Shown piece by piece: positions 8,529 to 17,587 of a DNA stretch of 37,451 bases. The notes under the pieces are model-generated. The model was not told the DNA's origin, ran no database searches, and worked only from the letters and a program-made list of their open reading frames with translations. How positions within the stretch are numbered: position 1 is the stretch's first letter; each line of letters starts with the position of its first letter. The position numbers and the translations under genes are program-made. This DNA is from Gammaproteobacteria bacterium (GTDB lineage: Bacteria; Pseudomonadota; Gammaproteobacteria; Chromatiales; Chromatiaceae): contig JAABTK010000048.1 in the NCBI GenBank assembly GCA_011389885.1, positions 1-37,451 of the forward strand, in the 5' to 3' direction.

Positions 8529-9725
8529 ATGAGTACTATGACCTATCGTGAGCTGTGGTGCAGCTCGCCGCGTTACTGGGCCGGTTTGGCGTTGCTCGGC
8601 GCTCTGGTCCTGATCGGATTGGGTGCGGCCTACTACATGGAACACCAGGGTCACTATGTGACCGGGATGAACAATCACATCGTTTGGGGGCTGCCCCATG
8701 TGTTTGCGATCTTTCTGATCGTCGCCGCCTCCGGGGCCCTCAACGTGGCCTCCATCGGCTCGGTCTTCGGCGGCCCGATGTACAAGCCCCTCGGCCGCTT
8801 CTCGGCCCTGCTGGCCATCGGCCTGCTGGCCGGCGGTCTCTATGTGCTGGTGCTCGACCTGGGGCGGCCGGACCGCCTGGTGGTGGCCATGACCACCTAC
8901 AACTTTAAGTCGATCTTCACCTGGAACATCTTTCTCTACAACGGCTTCTTCCTGATCGTGGCGCTGTACATCTGGAGCATGATCGACCGCACCGCCAAGT
9001 GGGCCTACACGCCTTTGGGTTTCACAGCCTTTTTCTGGCGCCTGGCGCTCACCACCGGCACCGGCTCCATCTTCGGCTTCCTGGTGGCGCGCGAGGCCTA
9101 TGACGCCGCGATCCTGGCCCCGATGTTCATCATTATGTCCTTCAGCTACGGGCTGGCGTTCTTTATCCTCGCGCTGTTGGCGGCCTTTTGGTGGGCCGGC
9201 CGGGCCATCGGCGACCTGCGCCTGACCAAGCTGAAGAACCTGCTTGGCGTATTCATCGGCGCCGTGCTGTTCTTCGCGCTGGTCTATCACCTGACCAATT
9301 TGTACATCACCCAGCATCACGGGCTGGAGAGCTTCGTGTTGCTGGACGGCGGTATTTACACCGTAATGTTTTGGCTGGGGCAGGTGGTGATCGGCAGCAT
9401 CGTGCCGCTGTTTCTGATCTATTCGCCGGGCTTCAAGACCTCGCGCTGGGCCATTGCGGCGGCCTCGGTGCTGGTGCTGGCGGGGGGCTTCTTTCAACTG
9501 TATGTGCTGGTGATTGGCGGACAGGCCTTCCCGATGCCGTTGTTTCCGGGGCAGGAGGTGCTGGCGAGCACGATGCTGGACGGTCAGATTGCGCCCTACA
9601 CGCCATCGGTTCCGGAATTCCTGCTCGGCATGTCCGGCATCGTCGTGGCTATGACCTTGGTGGCCGTGGTTTCGCGGATGCTGCAAGTGCTGCCGGATAG
9701 CTTAGAGGACGAGCAGGAAAGGTAG
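8529..9725 (+). CDS. dsrP: DsrP, NrfD-like integral membrane subunit
   Basis: The 398-residue protein is very hydrophobic, with about ten membrane helices, and belongs to the NrfD/PsrC family. It forms the second quinone-interacting module of DsrMKJOP together with DsrO and DsrJ. The start is taken at ATG 8529, 11 bases after AGGGG; a second in-frame ATG at 8538 is possible. The reading frame is open upstream inside dsrO, but that part is a shadow. An intrinsic terminator follows 26 bases after the stop. Confidence 0.94.
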   Translation: MSTMTYRELWCSSPRYWAGLALLGALVLIGLGAAYYMEHQGHYVTGMNNHIVWGLPHVFAIFLIVAASGALNVASIGSVFGGPMYKPLGRFSALLAIGLLAGGLYVLVLDLGRPDRLVVAMTTYNFKSIFTWNIFLYNGFFLIVALYIWSMIDRTAKWAYTPLGFTAFFWRLALTTGTGSIFGFLVAREAYDAAILAPMFIIMSFSYGLAFFILALLAAFWWAGRAIGDLRLTKLKNLLGVFIGAVLFFALVYHLTNLYITQHHGLESFVLLDGGIYTVMFWLGQVVIGSIVPLFLIYSPGFKTSRWAIAAASVLVLAGGFFQLYVLVIGGQAFPMPLFPGQEVLASTMLDGQIAPYTPSVPEFLLGMSGIVVAMTLVAVVSRMLQVLPDSLEDEQER

Positions 9726-9751
9726 GGCTGTTGGAGCCCTCCTGCGCAAAG

Positions 9752-9784
9752 AGCCATCTTCAACCCGGTTGGAGGTGGCTTTTT
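9752..9784 (+). terminator. Intrinsic terminator after dsrP
   Basis: A 13-pair stem (9752-9764 with 9768-9780; two G-T pairs, the rest Watson-Crick) closes a 3-base loop and is followed by a short T-run (9780-9784). It is placed between dsrP and dsrN, so dsrN and dsrR may be read from their own promoter or by partial read-through. Confidence 0.8.
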
Positions 9785-9838
9785 GCGTTGAGACGAGCCG
9801 TGCGCTCGATTGCGTGTTAATGAGGAATCCCGCGAACG

Positions 9839-11218
9839 ATGTATTTCTATCTTTCGGCTGCGCATAAGTCGTCCGGAAAGACCACCCTGGCCATTGGGCT
9901 GGCGGCCGCGTTGCGGGCCAAGGGGTTAGCGGTGCAGCCGTTCAAGAAGGGGCCGGATTACATCGACCCGCTCTGGCTCACGGCGGCGGCGGGGCGGCCT
10001 TGCGTCAATCTCGATTTTTATACCATGACCCAAGAGGAAATCGGCAACGATTTCGCCGCCGCCCTGCAGGGCGCGGACCTGGGGTTGATCGAAGGCAACA
10101 AGGGCCTGTTCGATGGCCTGGCCCTCGATGGCGGCGACAGCAATGCGGCCATGGCGGCGTTGCTGAAGGCCCCGGTGATCCTGGTCTTGGATACCGCGGG
10201 CCTGACCCGCGGCGTGGCGCCGCTGCTGCAAGGTTATTTGAACTTCGAGCCCAAGGCCGACATCGTCGGCGTGATCTTGAATAAGGTGGGCGGCGCCCGC
10301 CACGAAGGCAAGCTGCGGGCGGTGATCGAACACTATACGGGCTTGCCGGTGCTGGGGGCGGTGGCGCGGGATCCCGGCCTCCGAATCGAAGAACGCCACC
10401 TGGGGCTGATGCCGAGCAACGAGGCGGAACAGGCCGAGGCCAAGATTCGGCAGTTGCGGGACGCGGTGGCGGGGCAAGTGGATACCGAGGCCGTGTTGGC
10501 GTTGGCGCGCACAGCCCAACGCCCCGCGGCCGCGCCGGCGGCGGCCTGCGGCGACGCCGGGCAAGGCCTGCGGGTGGGGTACGCCAGGGACCGCGCATTC
10601 GGCTTTTATTACCCCGATGATTTACAGGCCATAGCGGACGCCGGCGCGCGGTTGATTGCGGTGGACATGCTGCGGGAGGCGGCCTTGCCCGAATTGGATG
10701 GGTTGTTTCTGGGCGGCGGGTTCCCGGAAACGGCCATGCACGAGCTGGCGGCCAATGCCTCCATGCGGCGCTCGGTGCGCGATTATATCGAACAAGGCGG
10801 CGTGGCCTATGCCGAATGCGGCGGTCTGATGTATCTTTGCAAGTCGATCCACTGGCATGAGCAGCAGGCGGAGATGGTCGGCGTGATCGATGCCCGGGCG
10901 GTGATGCGAGAGCGGCCCGTGGGGCGCGGCTATGTCCGCCTGCGGCGCACCGGCGATCACCCCTGGCCCGGCGCCTGCGCAGAGGAGGCGGCGGCCCACG
11001 AGTTCCACTATTCGGCGGTGGAAGGGCTGCCGGCGGATACCCGGTTCGCGTTCGAGGTGGTGCGCGGTCATGGGGTGGACGGGCGGCGCGACGGCATCGT
11101 ACACAAGAACCTGTTGGCGAATTACACCCACTTGCGTAACGTAGGCGGGTATCGCTGGGTGGAGCGGTTTCTCGGGCGCATTCGGGCGGTGAAGTCCGGC
11201 GCCGCCGCGCCCATCTGA
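9839..11218 (+). CDS. dsrN: DsrN, cobyrinate a,c-diamide synthase-like siroheme amidase
   Basis: The 459-residue protein has the CobB/CbiA layout. An N-terminal P-loop ATPase domain (AAHKSSGKTT, about residues 8-17; FKKGPDYIDP after it) is followed by a class I glutamine amidotransferase domain (LFLGGGFPE and YAECGGLMYL, the latter with the nucleophile cysteine). In the dsr operon it is thought to amidate siroheme to sirohaem amide for DsrAB. The ATG start has GAGGA at 9822-9826, a somewhat long spacing. A true cobalamin CobB cannot be fully excluded by sequence alone, but the position next to dsrP and dsrR supports DsrN. Confidence 0.9.
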   Translation: MYFYLSAAHKSSGKTTLAIGLAAALRAKGLAVQPFKKGPDYIDPLWLTAAAGRPCVNLDFYTMTQEEIGNDFAAALQGADLGLIEGNKGLFDGLALDGGDSNAAMAALLKAPVILVLDTAGLTRGVAPLLQGYLNFEPKADIVGVILNKVGGARHEGKLRAVIEHYTGLPVLGAVARDPGLRIEERHLGLMPSNEAEQAEAKIRQLRDAVAGQVDTEAVLALARTAQRPAAAPAAACGDAGQGLRVGYARDRAFGFYYPDDLQAIADAGARLIAVDMLREAALPELDGLFLGGGFPETAMHELAANASMRRSVRDYIEQGGVAYAECGGLMYLCKSIHWHEQQAEMVGVIDARAVMRERPVGRGYVRLRRTGDHPWPGACAEEAAAHEFHYSAVEGLPADTRFAFEVVRGHGVDGRRDGIVHKNLLANYTHLRNVGGYRWVERFLGRIRAVKSGAAAPI

Positions 11219-11256
11219 ACCGCTTTGACCTTGACAACGAGACACAGAGGGCGATT

Positions 11257-11574
11257 ATGTTCGAATTGACCGATGCAGCGGCGGAGCAAGTGAAGACGGC
11301 GGCCAAAGAGGGCGGCGCCGAGGGCTTGGCGTTGCGCCTGGCGGCCCAGCGCCAGGCCGATGGCTCCATCGACTATGTGATGGGTTTCGACGAAATCAAG
11401 CCGGAGGATATTCGGGTGGAGTGCAAGGGCGTGGAGATCGCCGTCGCCCCTGAATATGCGCCGTTGCTGAATGAGGCGTCCATGGATTATGTGGAATTGG
11501 AGGCCGGGAAGTTCCGCTTCATCTTTTTGAACCCGAACGACGATACCTATATCCCGCCGGAAGAAAAGCGCTGA
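11257..11574 (+). CDS. dsrR: DsrR, A-type iron-sulfur carrier-like protein lacking cluster cysteines
   Basis: The 105-residue protein has the IscA/ErpA fold signature (MFELTDAAAEQVKTA at the start), but the three cysteines needed to hold an iron-sulfur cluster are absent. Its only cysteine is in RVECKGVE. This agrees with DsrR of A. vinosum, which keeps the fold without binding a cluster and is needed for normal dsr expression at a post-transcriptional level. It ends the recognisable dsr block; no dsrS-like gene follows. Confidence 0.9.
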   Translation: MFELTDAAAEQVKTAAKEGGAEGLALRLAAQRQADGSIDYVMGFDEIKPEDIRVECKGVEIAVAPEYAPLLNEASMDYVELEAGKFRFIFLNPNDDTYIPPEEKR

Positions 11575-11665
11575 GCGCGGGTCGTCGGCCGGAAGGTCGA
11601 TGGCCCGCAGCCAAGCGTTTCCGGGCGCCGAAACCGGCGTCAACAGCAATTACAGGACATGGTAA

Positions 11666-13921
11666 GTGGCAAGACGACCCAAGAATAGAACCAATCCCCG
11701 CGCAGCGGACCCCTACCGCGAGCGCGAAGCCAAGCAGTACGAAAACCCGATCCCCAGCCGCGAGTACATCCTCGGCATCCTGGAAGAGGAGGGCGCGCCG
11801 CTGGGGTTCAACGAAATCCTCGACCAGCTCGAACTGGAGGCCGAAGACGAGCGCATCGCGCTGCAACGCCGGCTCAGCGCGATGGAGCGCGACGGCCAGG
11901 TGGTGCGCAACCGCCGCGGCAGCTTCTGCCTGGTGAACAAGAAGGACTTGGTGGCGGGTCGCATCATCGCCCACCCCGACGGTTTCGGATTCCTGAAACC
12001 GGACGAGGACGGCAATGACCTGTTCATGGCCCCCAAGCAGATGCGCATGGTGATGCACGGCGACCGCGCGGTGGCGCGCATCACCGGCGTGGATCGGCGC
12101 GGTCGGCGCGAAGGCGCCATCGTCGAGGTGCTGGAGCGGGCCAACCGCACCCTGGTGGGCCATCTCTATATCGAATCCGGAGTCGGCTTCCTGGTGCCGG
12201 ACAACAAACGCCTCACCCAGGAGCTGGTCATCCCCGAGAGCGCCTTTGGCGGCGCCAAGCCGGGGCAGATCGTGGTGGCCGAAATCGTCGAGCAGCCGAC
12301 CCGCCGCACCCAGGCGGTGGGTAAGGTGATCGAGGTGCTGGGCGACCAAATGGCCCCCGGCATGGAGGTGGATATCGCGGTGCGCTCCTTCGACCTGCCC
12401 CAGGAGTGGCCGCAAGCGGTGCTGGATGAGGTGGCCGGGCTCGCCCCCGAGGTGGAAGAGTCGCAAAAGGCCGGCCGCAAGGACCTGCGCAAACTGCCGC
12501 TGGTGACCATCGACGGCGCCGACGCCAAGGACTTCGACGACGCCGTGTACTGCGAACCCACGCCCAAGGGCTGGAAGCTCTATGTCGCGATCGCCGATGT
12601 CTCGGCCTATGTGCGACCGGGCACGGCCTTGGATCAGGAGGGCTGGAAGCGGGGCAATTCGGTGTATTTCCCGGATCGGGTGATCCCGATGCTGCCGGAG
12701 ATTTTGTCCAATGGGCTGTGCTCGCTCAACCCCAAGGTGGATCGCCTGTGCATGGTGGCCGAGGTCTATGTGACCGCCGAAGGCAAGGTGATGCGCTCGC
12801 GCTTTTTCGAGGGCGTGATGCACTCGCATGCCCGCCTGACCTATGAAAAGGCGGCGGCCATCGTGGTGGAGCAAGATCCGGCGTTGCGCCAGGAGTACGC
12901 CGAGGTGGTGGCCCCGTTGGAGGAGCTGTATCGGCTGTTCAAGGCCCTGCAAAAGGGACGGGCGGAGCGCGGCGCCATCGATTTCGATACCACCGAAACC
13001 GTGATCCGCTTTAACGCGGACAAAAAGGTGGACCGCATTGAGCCGGTGCAGCGCAACGACGCCCATCGCTTGATCGAAGAGTGCATGCTGGCGGCCAACG
13101 TCGCCGCGGCCCGCACCCTGTTGCGCAAAAAGACGCCGGCCCTGTACCGCATTCACGAAGGCCCGCAGGAGGAGCGCCTGGACTCCTTGCGCCAGTTTCT
13201 CGGCGAAGTGGGCCTATCGCTGCCGGGCAGCAAGAAGCCCAAGGCGGAAGACTACGCCAAACTGCTGGAGCAGATTAAGGGGCGCCCGGATTTCCATCTG
13301 ATCCAAACCGTGATGCTGCGATCCCTGTCCCAGGCGGTGTATAGCTCCAAGAACGTCGGCCATTTCGGTCTCTCGTTCCCGGCCTACACCCACTTCACCT
13401 CGCCGATTCGTCGCTATCCGGATTTGGTCGTGCATCGGGCGTTGAAATACCAACTCACCGGCGGCGAACCCGAAGGTTTCGAGTATTCGCCGAGTCAGCT
13501 GCAGACCATCGGCGAGCACTGCTCCGCCACCGAGCGCCGCGCCGACGAGGCCACCCGCGACGTGGAAGACTGGCTGAAGTGCGAGTTCATGATGGACAAG
13601 GTCGGCGAGGAATTCGACGGCATCATCTCCAGCGTCAACTCCTTCGGCCTGTTCGTGGAACTGCAAGGCATCTACATCGACGGCCTGGTGCATATCTCCG
13701 CGCTGGATAACGACTATTACCACTTCGAGCCGGTGGGGCATCGCCTCTCCGGCGAGCGCAGCGGCACGGTTTACCGCTTGGGCGACCCGTTGCGGGTCAA
13801 GGTGGCCGCGGTGAACCTGGATGACCGCAAGATCGATTTCGTGCTCGCCGAAAGCGGCGAAGGCCAACAGCGGCCGGCCAAGAAACGCGGCGCGCGCCGC
13901 TCTCGCAAGCCAAAGACATGA
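11666..13921 (+). CDS. rnr: Ribonuclease R
   Basis: This 751-residue RNase II-family exoribonuclease degrades structured RNA 3' to 5'. The N terminus (PYREREAKQYENPIPSRE) matches the family, followed by a winged-helix region and cold-shock domains. The RNB catalytic motif DAKDFDDAV puts the acidic site at D286, D289, D291 and D292. An S1 domain (EFDGIISSVNSFGLFVEL) lies at about 650-730, followed by a basic tail (PAKKRGARRSRKPKT). The start is GTG at 11666 with AGGA at 11654-11657; an ATG at 11659 is in another frame. It overlaps rlmB by four bases (ATGA), a pairing common in gammaproteobacteria. Confidence 0.95.
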   Translation: MARRPKNRTNPRAADPYREREAKQYENPIPSREYILGILEEEGAPLGFNEILDQLELEAEDERIALQRRLSAMERDGQVVRNRRGSFCLVNKKDLVAGRIIAHPDGFGFLKPDEDGNDLFMAPKQMRMVMHGDRAVARITGVDRRGRREGAIVEVLERANRTLVGHLYIESGVGFLVPDNKRLTQELVIPESAFGGAKPGQIVVAEIVEQPTRRTQAVGKVIEVLGDQMAPGMEVDIAVRSFDLPQEWPQAVLDEVAGLAPEVEESQKAGRKDLRKLPLVTIDGADAKDFDDAVYCEPTPKGWKLYVAIADVSAYVRPGTALDQEGWKRGNSVYFPDRVIPMLPEILSNGLCSLNPKVDRLCMVAEVYVTAEGKVMRSRFFEGVMHSHARLTYEKAAAIVVEQDPALRQEYAEVVAPLEELYRLFKALQKGRAERGAIDFDTTETVIRFNADKKVDRIEPVQRNDAHRLIEECMLAANVAAARTLLRKKTPALYRIHEGPQEERLDSLRQFLGEVGLSLPGSKKPKAEDYAKLLEQIKGRPDFHLIQTVMLRSLSQAVYSSKNVGHFGLSFPAYTHFTSPIRRYPDLVVHRALKYQLTGGEPEGFEYSPSQLQTIGEHCSATERRADEATRDVEDWLKCEFMMDKVGEEFDGIISSVNSFGLFVELQGIYIDGLVHISALDNDYYHFEPVGHRLSGERSGTVYRLGDPLRVKVAAVNLDDRKIDFVLAESGEGQQRPAKKRGARRSRKPKT

Positions 13922-14667
13922 GCGAACGCCAACTGGTGATGGGCCTGCACAGCGTGCGCACGGCCCTGAAGCACGGCAAGGACAAGGTGTACGAATTGCT
14001 GACGGACCGCCAGCGGCGGGACCGCAAGCTGCAAGAAATCATCGACCAGGCGCGTAGCGCCGGCGTGCGCGTGCGGCGGGTGGAGCGCGAAGAGCTTGAC
14101 CGGCTGGCGGAGGGCGGCAACCATCAAGGCGCGGCGGCCTGGATCGAAGGCGCGGCGGCGCGCAACGAGGCGCAACTGGCGGCCCTGCTCGACGCCCTGG
14201 GGCACCCCCCGCTGCTGCTGATCCTGGACCAGGTGCAGGACCCGCATAACCTCGGGGCCTGTTTGCGCAGCGCCGACGGCGCCGGCGCGGACGCGGTGAT
14301 CGTCCCCAAGGACCGCGCCGCCGGACTCACCCCGGTGGCCTGCAAGGTGGCCAGCGGGGCCGCCGAATCCGTCCCCTTCTTCCAGGTCACCAACCTGGCC
14401 CGCACCCTTAAGGGCTTGGCCCGGCGAGGCGTGTTTCTGATCGGCGCCGCCGGCGAGGCCGAACAGTCCCTCTACGACACCGACCTCACCGGCCCCATCG
14501 CATTGGTGCTCGGGGCCGAAGAAAAAGGCCTGCGACGGCTCACCCGCGAGGCCTGCGATCAGCTCGCGGCCCTGCCCATGCGCGGCGTGGCGGAAAGCCT
14601 CAACGTCTCGGTCAGCGCCGGAATCTTGTTATTCGAGGCGGTGCGCCAACGGCGGCTTTCGGGGTGA
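13918..14667 (+). CDS. rlmB: 23S rRNA (guanosine-2251-2'-O)-methyltransferase RlmB
   Basis: The 249-residue SPOUT methyltransferase methylates G2251 in the ribosomal P-loop. An N-terminal substrate-binding domain (MGLHSVRTALKH) leads to the SpoU motifs LDQVQDPHNLGACLRSADG (motif 1), LVLGAEEKGLRRL (motif 2) and MRGVAESLNVSVSAGILLFE (motif 3), which form the knotted SAM site. Its ATG overlaps the rnr stop codon, so translation is probably coupled. Length is normal for RlmB. Confidence 0.94.
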   Translation: MSERQLVMGLHSVRTALKHGKDKVYELLTDRQRRDRKLQEIIDQARSAGVRVRRVEREELDRLAEGGNHQGAAAWIEGAAARNEAQLAALLDALGHPPLLLILDQVQDPHNLGACLRSADGAGADAVIVPKDRAAGLTPVACKVASGAAESVPFFQVTNLARTLKGLARRGVFLIGAAGEAEQSLYDTDLTGPIALVLGAEEKGLRRLTREACDQLAALPMRGVAESLNVSVSAGILLFEAVRQRRLSG

Positions 14668-14723
14668 CCTTGCTTCTCTTGCAGGCGCGGATTTAAACCG
14701 GGATTAGAAAAGGCCTTTCATCG

Positions 14724-17144
14724 ATGCAGCAAGAACGCGAACACTACTTGCAAAGTCTCGCCAAGCAGGTCAACACCATCCAGGAGAACTGGGCCAAACT
14801 GGTGTATTTCAATTGGATTCCGGATATTTGCGCGATGACCTACCGCACCGCGCGAAACATCCAAAGCACCAGCAATTCCTTTAGCGACACCGAACTGGCC
14901 GAGGCCGCCGAGAGCCTCGAATTGATGCTCAAAGACCTGCTCACCCATGGCGCGCTGCCCACGGTGGAACAGCGGGAGGAAATCGGCAACCGGGTGCAGC
15001 TGCTGCAATGGCGCCTGGAGCGCATGACCAAGGGGCCGGAAAACGCCCGCAACCCGCTAAAACTCCAGCCCGAACCCGAGTCCAGGCGGCGTGAAAGCCA
15101 GCCCGTGGTCTACCTGCTGGGCGAAGACCCGCTAGAGATGGGCTACATCACCCACCAAATCGAGCGCCATGGCTACAAGGTGGTGCGGTTCGAGGCCTTG
15201 GACCTGCTGGAGGTGAGCTTCGAGGTGGACCCGCCGGCGGCCATCGTGGCCGACCTGAGCTTCTCCGAGGGCAGCCTGGCCAACGTCACCGGGGTGGCCA
15301 AGCTCAAGAAGCGAAAGCGCCCGGTGCCGATTGTGTTCATCTCCGCCCGCCTCGACATCTCCGCCCGCCTCATCGCCAGCCGCTCCGGCGGCGACGCCTA
15401 CCTAATGAAACCGCTGGATGTCGCGTCGCTGGTCGGGCGTCTGGACGAGCTGATCACGCCGCTGAAGGACAACCCCTACCGGGTGTTGGTGGTGGACGAC
15501 GACCCCGAGGACGCGGGCTTTCACAGCGGCGTGCTCAAGGCGCATGGGTTCAAGACCCGGGTGATTACCAACGCCTTCGACATTATGGGTGAAATGATCG
15601 AATTCGAGCCCGACCTGGTGCTGCTCGCTCTGAATATGCCCCAATGCAGCGGTATGGAGCTGGTGGGGCTGCTGCGCCAGGAAGAGGCCTTCGCCAACAT
15701 TCCGGTGGTGTTTCTGTCGCGTGAAAACTCGCGCGAGGTGCAAATCGAGGGATTGAGGCTGGGGGCCGATGACTTTCTGTCCAAGCCGGTGCAGGAAGAT
15801 TGGCTGGTGGCAGTGGTCAGCGGCCGCATTCGCCGCAGTCGCAGCCTGGGCTGGCGCATGCGCTACCTGGAGCGGCGCGACTCGGTCACCGGCTTTTACA
15901 ACCGCGACTACTTCATGCGCCGGGTGACCCGAATGATGCGTGCGCCGCCCGAGGGGCGCATTGGCTTCCTGTTCCTGCGCCTGGATCGCTTCGCCGAACT
16001 GCGTCAGCGCCTCGGGGTCATGACCACCGACCGCCTGCTGTCCGACGTGGGGCGCACCCTGCTCAGCGGACTGGCGGCCGACGACCTAGTGTCGCGCTTC
16101 TCCGATCACGGCTTCGGATTCTGCCTGGTGCGTCCGCATTGGCAGGACATCGTCGCCGTGGCCGAGGCCCTGGTGCGCGAGGTGGCGGGCTATGCTTTAC
16201 CCGCGGCGGCCGGCGGATTTCGCTTCACCGCCAGCATCGGCGTCGGGCTCTGCGAGTCGCAGCAAGCGGCGGCCCTGGTCACCGAAGTGATCGAGGCCGC
16301 GGACCTGGCCACCCGGCAGGGCGGCGACCGGCTCCAACTGCATGCCGGGCTTTATATCCTCACCGAAAACACCCAGCAGCAAGAGAGCTATCTCCAGCAA
16401 CTGCTGGAAAACGCCAACGCCGGGCGCATCTTCCTGCTCTATCAGCCCATCCTGGCGTTGCAAAAAGACGGCCTCGAACGCTACGAAACCCTGCTGCGCA
16501 TCACCAATCGCGCTGGCGAAGACCTGCCCATCGGCAACCTGGTGCGCGCCGCAGAGCGGGCGGGCGTAATGGGCCGGGTGGATCGCGCCGTGTTCCGCCA
16601 GGCGCTGGCCGCGGCCCAAGTGCGGCTCAAGAGCGGGCGCCTGTCCACCCTATTCGTCAAGGTGTCGGCGGCCTCGTTGGATGTGGCCGTGCTCACCGAA
16701 ACCGTGCAATCCAACCTGGAGCAACTCGAACTCCCCGGCGAAACCGTGGTGCTGATGCTGCCCACCGCCGGCGTGTTGCGCTACCTGGAAGAAGTGAAAA
16801 AAATCCCGCCGGCGCTGCACGCCCTCGGCTGCGGCATCGGCCTGGAGTACTTCGGCGAAAAGGTCACCGACCTCCAGCTCTTGGACCAAATCAGCGTGGA
16901 CTTCATCAAATTCCACCCGCGAGTGATTAAATCCCTGGTCAATGACGAATCGCAAATGGCCCGCCTGCGCTTCATGGCCTGGGAGGCCCGCAACCGGGGC
17001 GTGCAGAGCATCGCCAGCTTCGTCGAAGACGCCGAGACCCTGGCGCGGGTGAGCCAAGTGAACCCCGACTTCATCCAGGGAAACTTCGTGCAAGGGGCCG
17101 ACCGCGATATGGCCTTCGACTTTTTGGCCGAAGTCGCGGGCTAG
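14724..17144 (+). CDS. Degenerate double-receiver GGDEF/EAL protein
   Basis: The 806-residue protein has an unassigned N-terminal region (1-115), receiver 1 (about 125-250, putative phosphosite D177 in VADLSF), receiver 2 (about 258-370), a GGDEF domain (about 385-545) and an EAL domain (about 560-800). Receiver 2 has VVDDDP but alanine (A302, LLALNMP) where the phosphorylated aspartate belongs. The GGDEF signature is SDHGF (460-464), so no cyclase activity is expected. EAL reads ETL (588-590) and the DDFG metal motif reads EYFG, so phosphodiesterase activity is unlikely. It is probably a c-di-GMP effector or scaffold, comparable in logic to FimX. It starts 56 bases after rlmB. Confidence 0.85.
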   Translation: MQQEREHYLQSLAKQVNTIQENWAKLVYFNWIPDICAMTYRTARNIQSTSNSFSDTELAEAAESLELMLKDLLTHGALPTVEQREEIGNRVQLLQWRLERMTKGPENARNPLKLQPEPESRRRESQPVVYLLGEDPLEMGYITHQIERHGYKVVRFEALDLLEVSFEVDPPAAIVADLSFSEGSLANVTGVAKLKKRKRPVPIVFISARLDISARLIASRSGGDAYLMKPLDVASLVGRLDELITPLKDNPYRVLVVDDDPEDAGFHSGVLKAHGFKTRVITNAFDIMGEMIEFEPDLVLLALNMPQCSGMELVGLLRQEEAFANIPVVFLSRENSREVQIEGLRLGADDFLSKPVQEDWLVAVVSGRIRRSRSLGWRMRYLERRDSVTGFYNRDYFMRRVTRMMRAPPEGRIGFLFLRLDRFAELRQRLGVMTTDRLLSDVGRTLLSGLAADDLVSRFSDHGFGFCLVRPHWQDIVAVAEALVREVAGYALPAAAGGFRFTASIGVGLCESQQAAALVTEVIEAADLATRQGGDRLQLHAGLYILTENTQQQESYLQQLLENANAGRIFLLYQPILALQKDGLERYETLLRITNRAGEDLPIGNLVRAAERAGVMGRVDRAVFRQALAAAQVRLKSGRLSTLFVKVSAASLDVAVLTETVQSNLEQLELPGETVVLMLPTAGVLRYLEEVKKIPPALHALGCGIGLEYFGEKVTDLQLLDQISVDFIKFHPRVIKSLVNDESQMARLRFMAWEARNRGVQSIASFVEDAETLARVSQVNPDFIQGNFVQGADRDMAFDFLAEVAG

Positions 17145-17587
17145 GACGACAGCGCCTCAATAGCGGAAACCACCGTGGGAGCGGATTGCATCCGCGATGA
17201 CACGGCCCCTGGTCCGGGGCCAACGCCTCGGACAAGCCGCCAAAGAGCGTAGGATGGGCAAAGGCGCTCCCCCGGTCATTGGCTTTGGTCGCGATCTATC
17301 AGCGCCGTGCCCATCAAGGCGCCTCCTGATGGGCGCGGCGCTGAAGGATTGGCGGATCTTTGAGGTTATCTTGGAATGTGAGGACCGACTGCGGAAATGC
17401 CCTTTTGGTCAGATGTGGCGTCCATTTGCGTTGGTTTCTGTTGCGCGGGCGCGGGCGAGGCCGTCTCAGGGCGGGGGATTGCGCGGCCCGAAGGCTGCCG
17501 CCCGCTTCCCATCTGTCGAAAAGTGTTCTACCGTTAGCCGATCTCCGCGCCCGCCGGTGCGGTTGGTTTCTTCTGGAGGGTATGAGT
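17145..17587. other. Repeat-filled spacer before the beta-helix gene
   Basis: No credible gene is seen. The stretch holds a REP-like sequence (17175-17200, GTGGGAGCGG then CCGCGATGA) whose surrounding 80 bases (17163-17248) recur at 22017-22101. It also holds a copy of the nested-palindrome element (17252-17343) and a 26-base piece (17386-17411) matching 25 of 26 bases, inverted, with the MITE-like element at 20000-20157. An open frame runs through it into the next gene, but it has no ribosome site and follows the repeats. Confidence 0.75.
17252..17343. repeat. Nested-palindrome repeat, copy 1 (truncated)
   Basis: It begins GGATGGGCAAAGGCGCTCCC and contains a 17-base inverted repeat (17300-17316 against 17327-17343) with a 10-base loop and one mismatch. 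The same parts occur in the same order at 32907-33134. The outer right arm present in that copy is missing here. Confidence 0.75.

Noticed and set aside
10005-11369. 454-codon minus-strand frame opposite dsrN and dsrR
   Set aside because: Pro/Arg/Ser-rich shadow without motifs, running across two real genes.
11519-13156. 545-codon minus-strand frame opposite rnr
   Set aside because: Antisense of a clearly recognised RNase R with catalytic motifs; no domain of its own.
17360-17587. Upstream extension of the beta-helix gene
   Set aside because: It would place 76 residues before an evident signal peptide and begins in a repeat; no ribosome site.
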